The translations under genes were made by a program, and so were the position numbers. From positions 3,389,327 to 3,453,326 of the forward strand of contig NW_026944221.1 of NCBI RefSeq assembly GCF_033297405.1: a DNA stretch of 64,000 nucleotides, in the 5' to 3' direction. Below the pieces are notes generated by a model. That model was not told where the DNA came from, did no database searches, and saw only the letters and a list, made by a program, of their open reading frames with translations. The DNA comes from Parathielavia appendiculata (Eukaryota; Ascomycota; Sordariomycetes; Sordariales; Chaetomiaceae). Positions 10,311 through 23,050 of the stretch are shown one piece after another (positions within the stretch are counted from its first letter, which is position 1; each line of letters starts with the position of its first letter).

Positions 10311-12101
10311 ATGGCCTTCAACATTGCGACGGACGGCGATCCCTCCAAAGCTATGGCAGCGGCGGGGCCATCCAGCACAAGATTCAGCCATCCTTCTGCA
10401 TCAAGACCCCCTTCTGGCCTGTTGCCTTACGATGCACCTTCTTCCAGAGGCTGCACAACCATTGGCCAGCTTCGCCCGACAGCGGCCGAGCACGCCTACG
10501 ATGCTTCTACCAGCGCCTCGCGAGATAGCCTTCAGGGGACCCCGCGTAGGAAACGGCAGAGGATAGATGCTGACCGGTATGTCAAGCGCTTCTCTTCTGC
10601 ACCAAGTTTGCTAACTCGTACTCAGATTCATTCCGGCCCGGTCCGGCCGGGATCTGCAGTCTGAATTTCACTTGATCCCACCGCCACCGCGACCGACGCC
10701 CGAAAGAGGGAGACCGAGGAGTCCGCCAAGGGGCTATCGCTCCCAGAGGAGTAAGCCTGTCTTTAACCAAGTCGCTTTGCCAAGACGTCCCTGACACCCT
10801 TGATAGGTGAAGAAGCGGATGAGACCTTCCAGGAACTTCTACGAGCAGAGATTTTTGGGGATGATAGTGTGCCTCAAGCCTCGCCAAGGTGGACGTCAGA
10901 TGACCACATGCGCACACCTCCAAGGAATACACCTTCTCTTCCTGCAACACCGCAAAAGAACCTCTTCTCATACGTCTCTCCTCGCCATCAGCATCTTATC
11001 GGTCTTTCCACCCCAAAAAAGACACCACAAAGAGGCCACAGCCTGGTCCCGGACCCTCGCTTAGAAGCCTACAGCACGACTCCGATCTCTTATACGAGTC
11101 AGCAGATGCTGCTTGCCCCGCGCCGTCAACATAGAACTGTCGCCAAGGTACCAATCAAGGTCCTGGATGCACCGAATCTGGCCGAGGATTTCTATCTTAA
11201 CTTGATGGACTGGGGCAGCTCGGATGTGCTGGCCGTTGGCCTTGGCGCCGGCGTCTTCATGTACAATGCGCAAAACGGCAAAGTAGCAAAACTGTGCACA
11301 CTCGACGACGACAAGGTCACCAGCGTATCCTGGATCCAGAAGGGAACCCACATTGCCGTTGGAACCAAGAAGGGGCTGGTGCAGATATGGGATGCTCAAA
11401 AGTTCAAGCGACTCCGGACTATGACGGGCCACACTGCCCGTGTCGGCTCGCTAGCCTGGAACGCCCACATCCTTTCCACCGGTTCGCGGGACCGATCCAT
11501 ATTACACCGCGACGTCCGGGCGCCGGACCAGTGGGTGAAGCAGCTCCTCGGACACAAGCAGGAAGTCTGCGGCCTGAAGTGGAACTGCCAGGACGGCCAA
11601 CTAGCCAGCGGGTCAAACGACAACACCGTCCTCGTCTGGGACAAGGTTATGGACCAGAAACCTCTCTGGACCTTCAATGAGCACATCGCTGCCGTTAAGG
11701 CGCTTGCCTGGTCGCCCCACCAGCGCGGCCTCCTCGCCTCGGGCGGCGGCACAGCCGACCGCCGCATCATCTTCCACGACACAGTGCGGGGGTCGGTTCG
11801 CAACGACATCGACACGGGCAGCCAGGTCTGCAACCTCATGTGGTCCAAGAACTCGAACGAGCTTGTCTCCACGCACGGGTACATACAGAATAACCTGGTC
11901 ATCTGGAAGTACCCCTCCATGACCCGCGTTGCCAGCCTCACGGGACACACGTATCGCGTACTGTACCTGGCCATGTCGCCGGATGGGACGCAGGTGGTGA
12001 CCGGCGCGGGGGACGAGACGCTGAGGTTCTGGGAGGTGTTTAAACCCAAGCAGCCAGTTAGGTTGCTGGGTGGGAACGTTGATTTGCCGGTTATTCGGTG
12101 A
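10311..12101 (+). CDS. CDH1: APC/C activator Cdh1 (Fizzy-related), WD40 protein (3 exons)
   Basis: Exons 10311-10576, 10626-10750 and 10807-12101 (introns 49 and 56 nt) give 561 aa. Cdh1 recruits substrates such as mitotic cyclins to the anaphase-promoting complex in late mitosis and G1. The first splice restores the C-box DRFIP at residues 88-92, which binds the APC/C. The linker KVPIKVLDAPNLAEDFYLNL leads into a seven-blade WD40 propeller from about residue 258 to 555, and the protein ends in the Ile-Arg tail (560-561). SPR and TPKKTP sites in the N-terminal third are possible CDK sites. The last repeats (NNLVIWKYPS, TGHTYRVLYLAMSPDG, GAGDETLRFW) match Cdh1/Fzr better than Cdc20. Its length is near that of yeast Cdh1 (566). 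Confidence 0.93.
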
Positions 12102-13976
12102 TTATGGGAGGGGAGAAGGTGGGTTTAACTTGCATTTACGGGTAGGACTAGGGAAGGGGACACATTTGGCAGTGGCATTCGTGCATGGGATGGGATGGGA
12201 AGGAGTTGAGAAGTCGGAAGCGTTCATCGAATTCATCGTCAGCGGACTGAGAGGGGTGCTTAGCGGGAATGCTGGGTTTTGACAATGGGTAGAATAGTGG
12301 TTGGGATGGAATCTGGACAGCGAAAGAAATTGGATTCGGGGACAAAATGAAATGGGATGGGATATTTCAGCGGCCTCAATCAGGACATTGTGCTTGTGTG
12401 ATTGGGACTGATTTGGTATTACGGGTTAAGCGATTGCCGAGCGATGCGCACGGGATGGGCATGACATTGGGCAGCGGGGTTGGTTTGGCATTGCAAGTGT
12501 GTTCAGGCTGGTGGTGGTCAGAGGTGTTGGGCGTTGGGGGTCAAGCAACGGATGGTTATGATACGGGCGGTTTGTGTTTATGGCAGCTATTGTCTGAGCT
12601 GAGCCTTTGCAATGCCGACTTCTTGACAATCATACATCTTCGATATCTCAAGTTCATTGTTTGGTATCCTCCTTGTTGCAGGTAAGCATCAGGCTCCATA
12701 CCGCTTGATGCGACTGCGACCTGTTTCCTCAGGAGAGATCCAGCCATCTCTCTGATCATTGGTCTGTTTCGACCTTCCTAAGGACAAAAGTAATTGACTA
12801 CCCTGGCCAAAGGGGCAGGCGCTGAAAGACATAATTGTGACTGATGCCTGGACACAGTATATCGTTCAGAACGCATAAGTGATGGTGGCCTCGGTGAGGC
12901 GGTCAGATGCTCGAATGACGGGAAATATTGCGGTGGTCGGCGTTGGGGCCGACAACATGAAGGCGAGGTGGGTGAATCTGAAACCCAGATCGAGAGACAA
13001 GTTGATGGGCACGGGAAGGGTTCTTCCGGTCTGATCCTTCTAGAAACGGCGAGCAAGTCTACGCTGAGAATCCATCTCTGTTCGACGTAGCTCCGTGGCC
13101 GACTATCCGCAAGCTTGAGCATAGCCAGGTACACCATTGATCTTAGTAGCCGGGTTGACGGTCGTCGTATAACCCTTAGCCCTTGAAATATCGGCGCCGG
13201 TAAGGAAAAGGAAGTAGAGTAGAAGTAAGGGAGAGGAGAGGACCGTAGAAGAAGACTAACACAAGCTTAGACATGACTCTTCGTACCGGGTAGTCTGTCT
13301 TGTTTCCTTTCTAAATGCTAGGCTACCTAGGCAACAAACAAACTAGGGTTACACTATACACCCATACTTGGCCAGGGACCGTCTCCGAAACGAATCCGCC
13401 ACGGTGAAGTTTGTGGGATGAGAGGTGAACATTACCGTGTCGGATTCCCGTCTGACGGGCTGCTCCCCCTTGAGACGACGCTCATTACCAACGGGGTGCT
13501 GCTCCCCGACATTGGAGAGGGTTCAGGAGAGGCGGCTGTCAGGGCCGTTGACGACCACCCGAACAAGGACCAAGACACAAGAGCACTGCCATTCAAGAAC
13601 CTTTCTTATTCAAGGACGGGAGCACAGTCCAGACCAAAGAAAACAAGCCAAGCTGGCTAGAGACAGTACACGCAGGGTATCATAGATAGGTAAATGTGTA
13701 AAATCCAGTCATGCCTCAACCAGTTCCCCATTCAGCCTTCACCCTCCCCTCTCCAACACTCTACCAACCTACTCAACCTGGGCCCTCGAATCATGGCATG
13801 TAAGGTGTAAAGTAAGAAAACGAGTAGAGGGGCGAAACACACCCCCTGATCATGGCCTCTAGCATCCAGCGCCGCCAAACCAGGAATATCAAGTTGTCCC
13901 AGAATCACTCATTATACCCAACATGACCAGAGCAGGAAACTCAGGATATCACTCCCCCAGCAGACAACAGCAACAA
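12102..13976. other. Intergenic region between convergent CDH1 and GPC1
   Basis: CDH1 (+) and GPC1 (-) run toward each other, so this holds two 3' ends. The stretch 12100-12560 is G-rich on the + strand. I see no gene, repeat family or RNA gene. Short ORFs on both strands have no family character. Confidence 0.5.
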
Positions 13977-15674
13977 TCACATTATAGACTCCCCGCTTCC
14001 AGCCTTCCTCTCCCTAGCCACATCCCTCGCGCCCCCATCCATATCTGCGCCTGTTGTAATGACCGCCGCCGGCCGCTCATCATTCAACAGCGGGATATTA
14101 TCCACGCCGCCCCGGGCGCCACCAGCAAAAAACCCATCATCCGACGGTTTCCCCGAGATGGCATCCCCGACTCCCGGCGTCGTCCCGGCGGAGACATCCG
14201 CCACGCCGGGCGTCATGGCGCCCTCCTGCGGCCACACATCCGGGCTGTGCTGCCACTTGGCGACCTCGGCCTTCATGGCCTCGAGCTCCTTCTGGAACCG
14301 CTTCCCAAACACGTCGATGTAGTAGGTGCTCCCGTTGTACACAGACCACCCGAACACGACAAGCATGAAGAGGGCCGAAGCCCAGCGGCTGTAGAACCAT
14401 AGCGGGCAGGGCAGCATGGTGAGTACGGCGTACGCGTACTGGATCATCATGAAGGCGGGCTCCTGCAGCGGCTCCGGCAGGGAGAGCACAAACTTGCCGA
14501 TCCAGACCTTGCTGTACGACCGGCGCAGCCAGGTGAAAGACGTCGGGCGGCCCGCGGCGATCTTCTCGCGGCGGCGGACTGTAATGAAGAAGTAGTAGCT
14601 GAGCTGCCAGATGGCGTAGGGGATGGTGGACCAGGCGAGCATGGAGAGGACGTTGGCGTAGGCGGTTGCGGAGCCCGGGGATGACGTCTTGATGGTCCAG
14701 ATAGCGGGGAAGCGGGCGGCCTGGTAGTCCGGGTCGAGGAGGTGGACGATGCAGTGCAGCGTCGCGCACGGCATGATGTGGATGAATAGAGAGGTGACCT
14801 TGTCGAAAGAGTGGAAGACGAGTGAGTTGCGCCACATGATGATGGCGACGGCGTTGTTGCCAAAGGCGAGGCAGTAGACGGCGGTGAAGAGGCGCTTGGA
14901 CGAGGGGAAGACCCAGATGCTGAGCATGAGGAGGAAGTTGACAAAGTAGCAGAGGTCGGCAAGGAAGTAGTGGTAGCCGCGGCGGTGGTAGGTGTAGAAG
15001 CGGATGGGCATGAAGTAGAGAACCTGCATCGTGTACCATAGGTGGAACCACTCCGGGTAGCCGCCGATCAGGTAGCCGCTCACAAAGATATTCATGACGC
15101 CGCAGATGAAGGAGATCTTCTCGCGCAACGTGATGACCTTGGTGTCGTTCCAGCGGGCGCCCAACTTCTCGACGCTGGTGCGCATTCGCTTGCGGTAGCG
15201 GTCCAGCTGCTCCTCGGCCGACGGCACGCGGCGGCGCCACTCGTCCACCATGCGCTCGCGAGCAATGCGGCTCTTGTTGCCGAGGGCCTCGCGCGACTTG
15301 CGCACCTTCTCCGTCTGGGCCGAGATTCCCTTCTGCAGCTTCTCGAGCTGAGTCGACAGAGCGAAATTATCCAGTATGTCGAGCACCGTCAACCGGTCCA
15401 GGGGCGGGAACGGGTCCCAGTCCTCCTGATATGAGCTGCTCCCTGAAAACGACGGGTTGCGCGAGTGGCGGAAGCTCTTCGGCCCGGGCGAACCCGGCGT
15501 CGTTGGGCCCAGAGTAGGCGTGTCGAGGACATGTTCGTGCAGCGGGTGGTCATCGAGAAGTGTGCTACTCATTTCCGGTGTCAGGATGGCCTCGCTGTCG
15601 GTGGAAGTGCCTTCCCACTTGTTGTTCTTGTATGGGATTGATATAGGGTTACTCGTCTTCTCTGGTTCCGTCAT
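13977..15674 (-). CDS. GPC1: Glycerophosphocholine acyltransferase
   Basis: A single exon of 565 aa. The family (DUF2838, yeast Gpc1/YGR149W) adds an acyl group from acyl-CoA to glycerophosphocholine, making lysophosphatidylcholine, as part of phosphatidylcholine recycling in membranes. Residues 1-100 are polar, with a TPTLGPTTPGSPGP segment. A charged helical stretch at 105-185 (QLEKLQKGISAQTEK) follows. About eight membrane segments lie at roughly 187-205, 212-228, 237-256, 262-281, 292-313, 340-364, 405-427 and 432-452. The C-terminal 110 residues are soluble and low complexity. The ATG at 15674-15672 is the first in frame; the frame is open a little further upstream (to 15722) without another ATG. 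The upstream 15675-15722 segment may be leader. Confidence 0.9.
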   Translation of the reverse strand: MTEPEKTSNPISIPYKNNKWEGTSTDSEAILTPEMSSTLLDDHPLHEHVLDTPTLGPTTPGSPGPKSFRHSRNPSFSGSSSYQEDWDPFPPLDRLTVLDILDNFALSTQLEKLQKGISAQTEKVRKSREALGNKSRIARERMVDEWRRRVPSAEEQLDRYRKRMRTSVEKLGARWNDTKVITLREKISFICGVMNIFVSGYLIGGYPEWFHLWYTMQVLYFMPIRFYTYHRRGYHYFLADLCYFVNFLLMLSIWVFPSSKRLFTAVYCLAFGNNAVAIIMWRNSLVFHSFDKVTSLFIHIMPCATLHCIVHLLDPDYQAARFPAIWTIKTSSPGSATAYANVLSMLAWSTIPYAIWQLSYYFFITVRRREKIAAGRPTSFTWLRRSYSKVWIGKFVLSLPEPLQEPAFMMIQYAYAVLTMLPCPLWFYSRWASALFMLVVFGWSVYNGSTYYIDVFGKRFQKELEAMKAEVAKWQHSPDVWPQEGAMTPGVADVSAGTTPGVGDAISGKPSDDGFFAGGARGGVDNIPLLNDERPAAVITTGADMDGGARDVARERKAGSGESIM

Positions 15675-18012
15675 TTCGAACGGCCGGGTGTGGCTTGAAA
15701 CAAGTCCTGGTTGAGCTGGCAAGACTCCTGTTTGGATAATTGAAGCTCGAGAAAGCTGGAAAACGAAGGCGTCAGTAAACCATGGCTGAGATGAAGTCTA
15801 CGTTCATCAACAACGATAAGGGCAAGCAGGGTGGATAATCATCGTCATTGATGGACAAAGGGCGGTATGGTAACCAGCTGTGGATCTCGACTTACACGGG
15901 TCTCCAACACCAGCGACTGAAATGCAGCGTAAGTGCACCGCCAGCCGCGGGGACTTTGAACGACCTTCGGCTATCTTCCGGGTCGAGGTATTCAAGTGTG
16001 GTGTTGCAAGGCGGTTGATGTGCTTGTGATGCCTTTTCTCTGGTCTGATAGTGGGTTGTCAAGCAACCTTGGATCTCAAGCTTCGATGGATTATTTGTGT
16101 TCTGTGTGCGAAATTCGCGGTCCGAGGTCGATCGAAGGATAAATGCGAAGAAGCTTCAGGTAAGCTGTAGGGGTTGACGCGACGGTGTCACGCTACGTAT
16201 CAGGATGTTGACATGTGCTTGTGATGCAAGGTAGGGAATCCAGCTGACCGTGAACTGGGACAAAAGGGTGTTGAAGGCTGCAGCTTGAACTGCTCAGTGG
16301 CGCCTCAGCAGACCCATGCTACTGGCTGAATGCTTGACGTGTTTGAATCCTGGGTTGTGATTGGACAGAGATATTTCGGCAGCTCTTGAGGGAGTCCGAT
16401 ATTCGTACTGTCCCCCTCCTGATGCTCGCACGTATTCAACCGCTTACGGCCGTACGAAGACTTCGCAGCCCAGCAATACCGTTAGTTCATCCGTACATCA
16501 CAAGCGCAGTCTAGACTCAATTGCAGGCAGGAAAGCGAAGTAATTACTACTCTTACAATGTGTGATCTTCCGAGCCCTAATGCTGTAGTGCCTTACATTC
16601 AGCTTCGAAGACTTGGTTTACCAAGCCCGGAGTTGGGTGCAAGACCCGGGTCCGCCAGCTCTGCCCAGTTTCGAGCCTAGGCCGCACTCTCAAAGGTAGC
16701 AGCGTAACTATAACTAACCTCCAAATGCAACTATATTGTTAAGGGAATGAGCCAGCTTCATTATGCAGTGTAGATAATCCTTATTTTACGTCTTGGTGTC
16801 CTCTGATATAAAGAGACGGTTATAGCTATACTATATAATCCTGATGTAGCTGGTGCGGTCCGGCGCTCTACGTGAAGCAGTTAAATATTTGCGAAAATCC
16901 ATTGGAAAACAGTACGAATATCGGGCTCGCTCTTAAGGCGAACCTGGCGACCTGGGTAGCCAACCCTCACAGCCTGTACTGAATCGAGGTATTGAATGAC
17001 TCTCGGGTTTTCATGTGCTGGTTTGCCGCCCAGAAACGGGTGTCTCGAGTCTCATCTGTTTCTCTCTTCTTGATGGACCACACAGGACCGTGTTACTTTG
17101 TCCATGCATCAAATTCATTCAACCGTTGAGCTTCACGGAGATGGGTTCGATAATTCGGATGTCACAGTAACCCGTAACAAAGGGTGTCAGTATCAGCTCA
17201 AATCCACCGTACTACCTAAGTTAACCCTGGGTTGTTGGTTAGCGCGGTACTCATGTAGTCCAGGTGTTACACGTCGTGCATCTTCTTCACTTTGACCTAC
17301 TCTTATCTTTTCGTTTCTTTGCTCTTCCAGATCCTATCTATCTTTGTCTTTGTCTTTCTCTTTCCCCTTCCCTTACTTTCTGTCTTTACATTCATTAATT
17401 TTTCCGTCTCCTTTTCATTTTCTTACGCTCCTTGATTTCACTTATTCATGTCTTCAGATAGTGTGACCCGCCATGTGCCACGCTTACGAAGAATCAGGGG
17501 CTGGATTGTACAGAATGCAGGCCAACAATCTAGAAGCATTCAGCTTAAACATTAGTGAAATAGCTACATCTTGAAGAAAATAAATGTTCTTCTCAGCATC
17601 TACCTAGAGGAGCGGTAAGTTGCGTACGAGGGTCTCTTACCATCTTTCTACCTACCTAGGTGGCAGACGGCTGCTCCTAACCATAAGACCCGGTGTCTCT
17701 GTTATGTGGTTCGTATGTACATACGTGATACTTACAATACCTACCTACCTTACCTAGCGAACCCCGCCAAACAGGATCGCGATTGGAAATTTACGGCTTG
17801 TTGCGATCACTGACATCGGGACCCGGCGCGACTTGTGAGCGGAAGCAGGCCAACATTGAATCGGTATCTCGATTTCACGCGCGTTTTCATGCGCTCAACT
17901 GCGCGATCTACTCGGAACTACTATTCAACGCGGTAATACGCTTCTATCTCCGAGAGCCGGACGCGACGAGAACCAAGGGCAATCAGATCCGCGCGACGGA
18001 GCAGCCGTAACC
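15675..18012. other. Divergent promoter region between GPC1 and SMC1
   Basis: No gene is seen. The middle (about 16680-16900) is lower in GC than its surroundings. There is a T/C-rich stretch at 17300-17450 and a CTAC-type simple repeat at 17645-17760. Near SMC1 there are several CGCG-containing sites (separate entry). Nothing suggests an RNA gene. Confidence 0.5.
17877..17933 (+). promoter_or_regulatory. Possible MBF-type (MCB-like) sites upstream of SMC1
   Basis: ACGCGCG at 17877-17883 and ACGCGG at 17928-17933 lie 80-135 nt before the SMC1 ATG, with a further GACGCGAC near 17960. The core ACGCG is the MCB element bound by MBF, which drives G1/S genes including cohesin subunits in yeasts. 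The region is GC-rich, so chance matches are likely. Confidence 0.25.
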
Positions 18013-21000
18013 ATGGGCAAGCTCATCCGTCTTGAGCTATTCAGTGCGTGCCGCCGCTATCCTGTTCTTTTGAGCAGTGAAGCTTACCTCGACCCTTAGA
18101 TTTCAAATCCTACAAGGGTCACCATACCCTGCTGTTTGGGGACTCCTATTTCACATCCATCATCGGCCCAAATGGCTCCGGAAAATCGAATTCGTGAGTC
18201 GCGTACCTAATACATACTCCATGTCAAATCGCGCTGACACAGCTGCCTCGTGTTCAGCATGGACGCCATCTCCTTCGTCCTGGGTATCAAGTCGTCCCAC
18301 CTCCGATCGTCCCACCTCCGCGACCTAGTCTACCGCGGCCGGGTAATGAAGACGTCCAAGATACAAGACGACGGGACCGCTGCGCCTGCGGCGAACGGGA
18401 ATATCAACGGCCACGAGAATGGCGACGACGAAGATGCGTCACAACGGGCCTCCCGGAACGATCCGAAGACGGCATGGGTCATGGCAGTCTACGAGGACGA
18501 TGCGGGCGACGAGCAGCGGTGGAAACGGAGCATTACGAGCAACGGCACAAGCGAATACCGCATCAACGATCGTGTGGTTACTGCCCAACAATACAACGAA
18601 GCGCTCGAGGAGGAGAACATCTTGATCAAGGCCCGGAACTTCCTCGTCTTTCAAGGAGACGTCGAGGCCATTGCCTCCCAGTCGCCACAGGACCTGACCC
18701 GCCTGATTGAGCAAATTTCGGGGAGTCTGGAGTACAAGGCCGAGTACGAGAGGCTCCAGGCAGAGGCAGAGCAGGCAGCAGAGAACCAAAACTTCCAGCT
18801 CCACCGGAGGCGAGGCATCAACTCGGAAATCAAGCAGTACCAGGAGCAAAAGAAGGAGGCCGAGAACTTCCAAAGGAAGACCGAGGAGCGGGACGAGGCC
18901 GTCGTCACGCATATCTTGTGGAAGCTGTACCATTTCCAGCGGGTCATGGACGAGTCCAGCGCCCAGATCCAGGAGCACCACGAGAACCTAAAGGAGTTCC
19001 GCCGTAATGTGGAGACCTTCGAGAAGAAGCTCGAGGCTGCTCGCAAGGAGCAAGCCACTGTGACTCGCGAAGTCAGCAAGATTGAAAAGAGCATTAAGAG
19101 CAAGGAGAAGAGCATCGAAGAGAGAGACAACAGCCTCGTCCCAATTGATGAGAAGATCACGCAGAGCTCACAGGATATGGCGACCCTTCGAAAGCGCATC
19201 ACGGATGTCAAAAAGGACCGTGATGAGAAGACGGCCAATATCCAAAAACTCAAAAAAGATCTCGCGACGGTTGAGAAAGCACACCAGCAGTTTGAGAAGC
19301 AATGGGCCGAGACGCTGAAGAAGCAGGGCAAAGAGCTGAGCGACGCAGACCGCAAAGAGTACACCACCCTGCAGGCCGAGGCCATGAGGAAGACGTCAAA
19401 TAACCGCGCAAAGCTGGCCAATTTGCAGCGTCAACTGAGGGGCGACGAAGTCACAGTGAACAGCTTGAAGGGCAAAATTGACAACTTTGAGGCGGCCGTC
19501 GAGAAACTGCAGAGCGAAGTCCAGGCGATTAAGGACCGCCGGAATGCCAGCCAGGACTCCGTCCGCCAAATAACCAGTGAGATCGATGCCAAGAAAAAGG
19601 AGTTCAACAGCGTGCAGTCTGAGCGGATTAGAATCAACAACACTCATACCGAGCTGGAGGAGAAACTCCGTGAAGCGCTGAGGAAGCTGGACGACGCCAA
19701 CATGGGCCGAAGACAGAACGAAAAGGAGGCCAAGATGAGGAGCATGATCAGCGATCTCAAGCGCATATACCCCGGCGTCCGCGGCCGAGTGGGCGAGCTC
19801 TGCAAGCCCAAACAAAAGAAGTTCGACGAAGCTGTAGCGACCGCCCTAGGCCGAGAACTCGATGCGGTCGTGGTCGACACCGAGAAGACTGCCGTAGACT
19901 GTGTCCAATACCTCAAAGACCAACGATTTCCTCCCCTGATTTTCATCCCGCTCGACAACATCAAAGTCAACACCTCGAATCCCGCAGTCAAGGGTGTTTC
20001 CGGTGCGCGCCTGACCATCGACACCATCGACTTCGACTCTTCCCTGGAGCGAGCCATTGCCTACGCCTGCGGTGGCTCCGTGGTTTGCGACAGTCTGGAT
20101 GTCGCCAAGGACATCGTGTACAAGAAGAAAATCCAGGTTAAGGCGGTAACTCTGCAGGGGTACGTGATTCACAAGGCTGGCACCATGTCTGGCGGTCGGT
20201 TACCCGAAGACAAGGGCGGGAAACGTGGCTTCGAGGAGCATGACGTCCAGAATCTGCAGCGACTGGTCGAGAAGTTCCGGAATGATATTGCCAACCTGCC
20301 TAGGCCAGGGAGGCGAGGTTCTGCCGAAGAATCTCTGCAGAACGAGATTGGCGCGCTCGAACAGCGTCTCCGACTCCAGCAGAGCGAGCTGGCTGCCTTT
20401 GAAAAGAACCTCAAAAGCAAGCAGAAGGAGCTTGACCACGTGAAGCGGGAACTCAGGGACTACGAGCCCAAGTATGCCGAAAAGGAGGAGGAGTTGCAGC
20501 GCACTCGCGCCACTGTCCAAAAGTTCGAGAAGGCCATCTTTGACGTCGAGGATAAGATCTTCGCCAATTTCTGCAAGAGACTCGGGTACGAGAACATCCG
20601 TGCTTACGAGGCTCAGCAGGGCAGTCTTGAGCAGGAAGCGGCCCAGAAGCGGCAGGACTTTGACGTGCAGAAAAAGCGCATCCAGAACAACCTGGCCTGG
20701 GAGACTTCGCAGCAGAACGCGGCCAATGACCGGGTGAGCGTAATGGAGGCGACATTGCAGCGGCACCAGAAGGATCTGGAAGCTTATCAGCAGGAGAAGG
20801 AAGATATTGAGGAAGCAAGGGCGCGAGATCAAAACGAGCTCGGAGCCCTTCAGGGGTCCCTGGACGAGCTAAAGGAGACGCTCGGTGAGAAGTCCAAGAA
20901 GCTCGCCGAGGCGAAACAGGATCTGCAGAAGAAAACCAAGGAGATTGACTCGAGGTTAAAAGAAATCAGCAACCTGGAGGCCGCGGTGCAGAAGAACAGT

Positions 21001-22053
21001 GCTCAGAAGTTTGCCTTGCTCAGGAGGTGCAAGCTGGAGCAGATCCAGCTGCCGATAAGCAAGGGCTCGCTCGACAACATCCCCAACGAGGATGTGCTGC
21101 TCCGCAAAAACCAAGATATGATGGATGTCGATGGCGAGGAGGACGAGGAGGAGGTGCTGGAGGCTGCCATGGACGACTACGGCATCGAGATTGATTTTGA
21201 CGCGTTGGACGAGGAGCTCAAGAACGTATGTCACGTTCCTGTTTTTCGCTTGAAGCCTCCGCCAGTCATAGCTAACAACCGCAGCCTGATGACGATCTCG
21301 AAGAGAAGCTCCAGTCAAAGATCAACTCCCTGACCAACGAGCTCGAAAAGCTTAACCCCAACATGCGCGCCATGGAGCGCCTCGAATCCGTCAAATCCCG
21401 CCTTGAGTCCACCGAGAAGGACTTTGAAGACTCCCGCGCCGCTCTCCGCGCCGCCCGTGAGGCCTTCACCCAAGTCAAAGAAAAGCGCTTCGAGCTCTTC
21501 AACCGCGCCTTCACGCACATCCAGGAGCAGATCACGCACGTATACAAGGACCTGACGCGCTCCGACGCCTATCCGCTCGGCGGCCAAGCCTACCTCGACA
21601 TCGAGGAAGATACCGACACCCCTTACCTTTCGGGCATCAAATACCACGCCATGCCCCCGCTGAAGCGCTTCCGCGACATGGAGCACCTCTCGGGCGGCGA
21701 AAAGACCATGGCCGCCCTCGCGCTGCTGTTTGCCATCCACAGCTACCAGCCGAGTCCATTCTTTGTGCTGGACGAGGTCGACGCGGCGCTGGACAATGCC
21801 AACGTGGAGAAGATCAAGAATTATATTCGTGAGCACGCCGGGCCGGGCATGCAGTTCATCGTCATCAGCCTCAAGCCGACGCTGTTCCAGGACAGTGAGA
21901 GCTTGGTGGGCGTGTATCGTGATCAGGAAGTCAACAGTTCGCGGACGCTGACGCTGGATGTGAGTTTCCTCTCTCCCCCCCTTCTTTCTGGTCATTAATC
22001 GTGCTGCGTTATGACTTACTAACTGATTGCTACAGCTGCGGAAATACGTGTAG
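18013..22053 (+). CDS. SMC1: Cohesin ATPase subunit Smc1 (5 exons)
   Basis: Exons 18013-18043, 18100-18193, 18258-21225, 21285-21959 and 22036-22053 (introns 56, 64, 59, 76 nt) give 1261 aa, the usual Smc1 length. Smc1 pairs with Smc3 and Scc1 in the cohesin ring that holds sister chromatids and extrudes loops. The N-terminal MGKLIRLELFNFKSYKG and the Walker A GPNGSGKSN (Lys39) appear only after splicing two introns. Long coiled coils flank a hinge at about 545-660. An acidic stretch (DGEEDEEEVLEAAMDD) lies shortly before the third intron. The ABC signature HLSGGEKT is near 1166 and Walker B FFVLDEVDAALD near 1190. The last exon is only 18 nt and encodes LRKYV plus stop, the conserved Smc1 C-terminus. 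Confidence 0.96.
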
Positions 22054-23050
22054 CGGCGTCTCGCGGTGACGTGGTTTATGAGGTTCATTTGTATTTGAGC
22101 TAGCAAGCAACTTCTTCGCGGTCGGTTTTGAGACAAGGTGAATAGGACTGTTAGGGTCTATTACTCTATCCATCTAGCAAATATATGCCCCCGTACGCGT
22201 CGAGTGGTTATGCTTCTGTCCTTGTAAATTTATGATACAGCCGATCCCAAAGCGTATATCTATCCCAAATGCGCTCCATGTCCGGTCGTCCCCCAAACTC
22301 CATCCCTTACGACATGCGTGCCCAAATGCCAACAACCGTTTCCCTTCTGTAGGTTACCCTTTCGACTTCCAAACCATGTCGTCCGTTCCTCAAGTCCCTC
22401 TTTCTCCGAATGCAGTATCGACGGTCGAGCTTCTCGGGTGTGTCGTGCAGATCAACGCCCATCCATAGCACGCGATCCGAATCTTGAATCCCAGTCCAAC
22501 TTCAATGCCTCCGATTAACTCCATGCCCCGAGACTCCTGATCGCCACCATATCCATCATCAACATGTCGACTCGCGGTGTGCCGCGGTAGACGCTGGTGA
22601 ACATGGCGTGCAAATCGACGCAAAGTCCACGGAAATCATCCAAGCCTAAACACGAGTCCCACTCCAACCCAACTCCAAGTCCGCCCCTTGAGCTCCCGGT
22701 TCCTCGTCGACCAAAAGTCGATTTGCGGTGAGCGGCGGTAGGCGTGTGGTGCTTATATGCTGGCATGCAAAACGCAGTCGATAGGTCGCTCTCCCACATT
22801 TTGGTGGGCTGAGTATTTGCAAAGGACAAGCCAAACCGCAGAACAGCTGAACCGCAAAGATCGTCGACCGCGGAAAATAGAAGCGGCTCTGGGCTGAAGG
22901 TGTCACCTTCTTGTGCCAGGCTGCTTACTGCTAGTCGAACGGATGTACTTTCGCCCTGATGAGCTCCAGTTAGTCTCGGCGTCAAAACAATGGGAGGTCA
23001 AGCATTGTCCTACAATCATGCGAGCGTTGGTACCAAACGATAAAATCCGC
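22054..23050. other. Tail-to-tail spacer between SMC1 and TFIIE alpha
   Basis: Two 3' ends meet here. No gene is recognised. Segments at about 22566-22620 and 22716-22780 look like diverged copies of one another (shared GTCGA, GCGGTG and GCGGTAG blocks, several C/T differences), noted as a finding. Confidence 0.4.

Noticed and set aside
14137..15240. Long alternative ORFs (367 and 171 codons) overlapping GPC1
   Set aside because: They are Arg/His/Pro- or Ser-rich shadows in other frames of the GPC1 coding sequence.
18439..19421. Long minus-strand ORFs within SMC1 and others in its coiled-coil region
   Set aside because: Antisense shadows of a highly biased coiled-coil coding sequence; Leu/Ser-rich with no domain.
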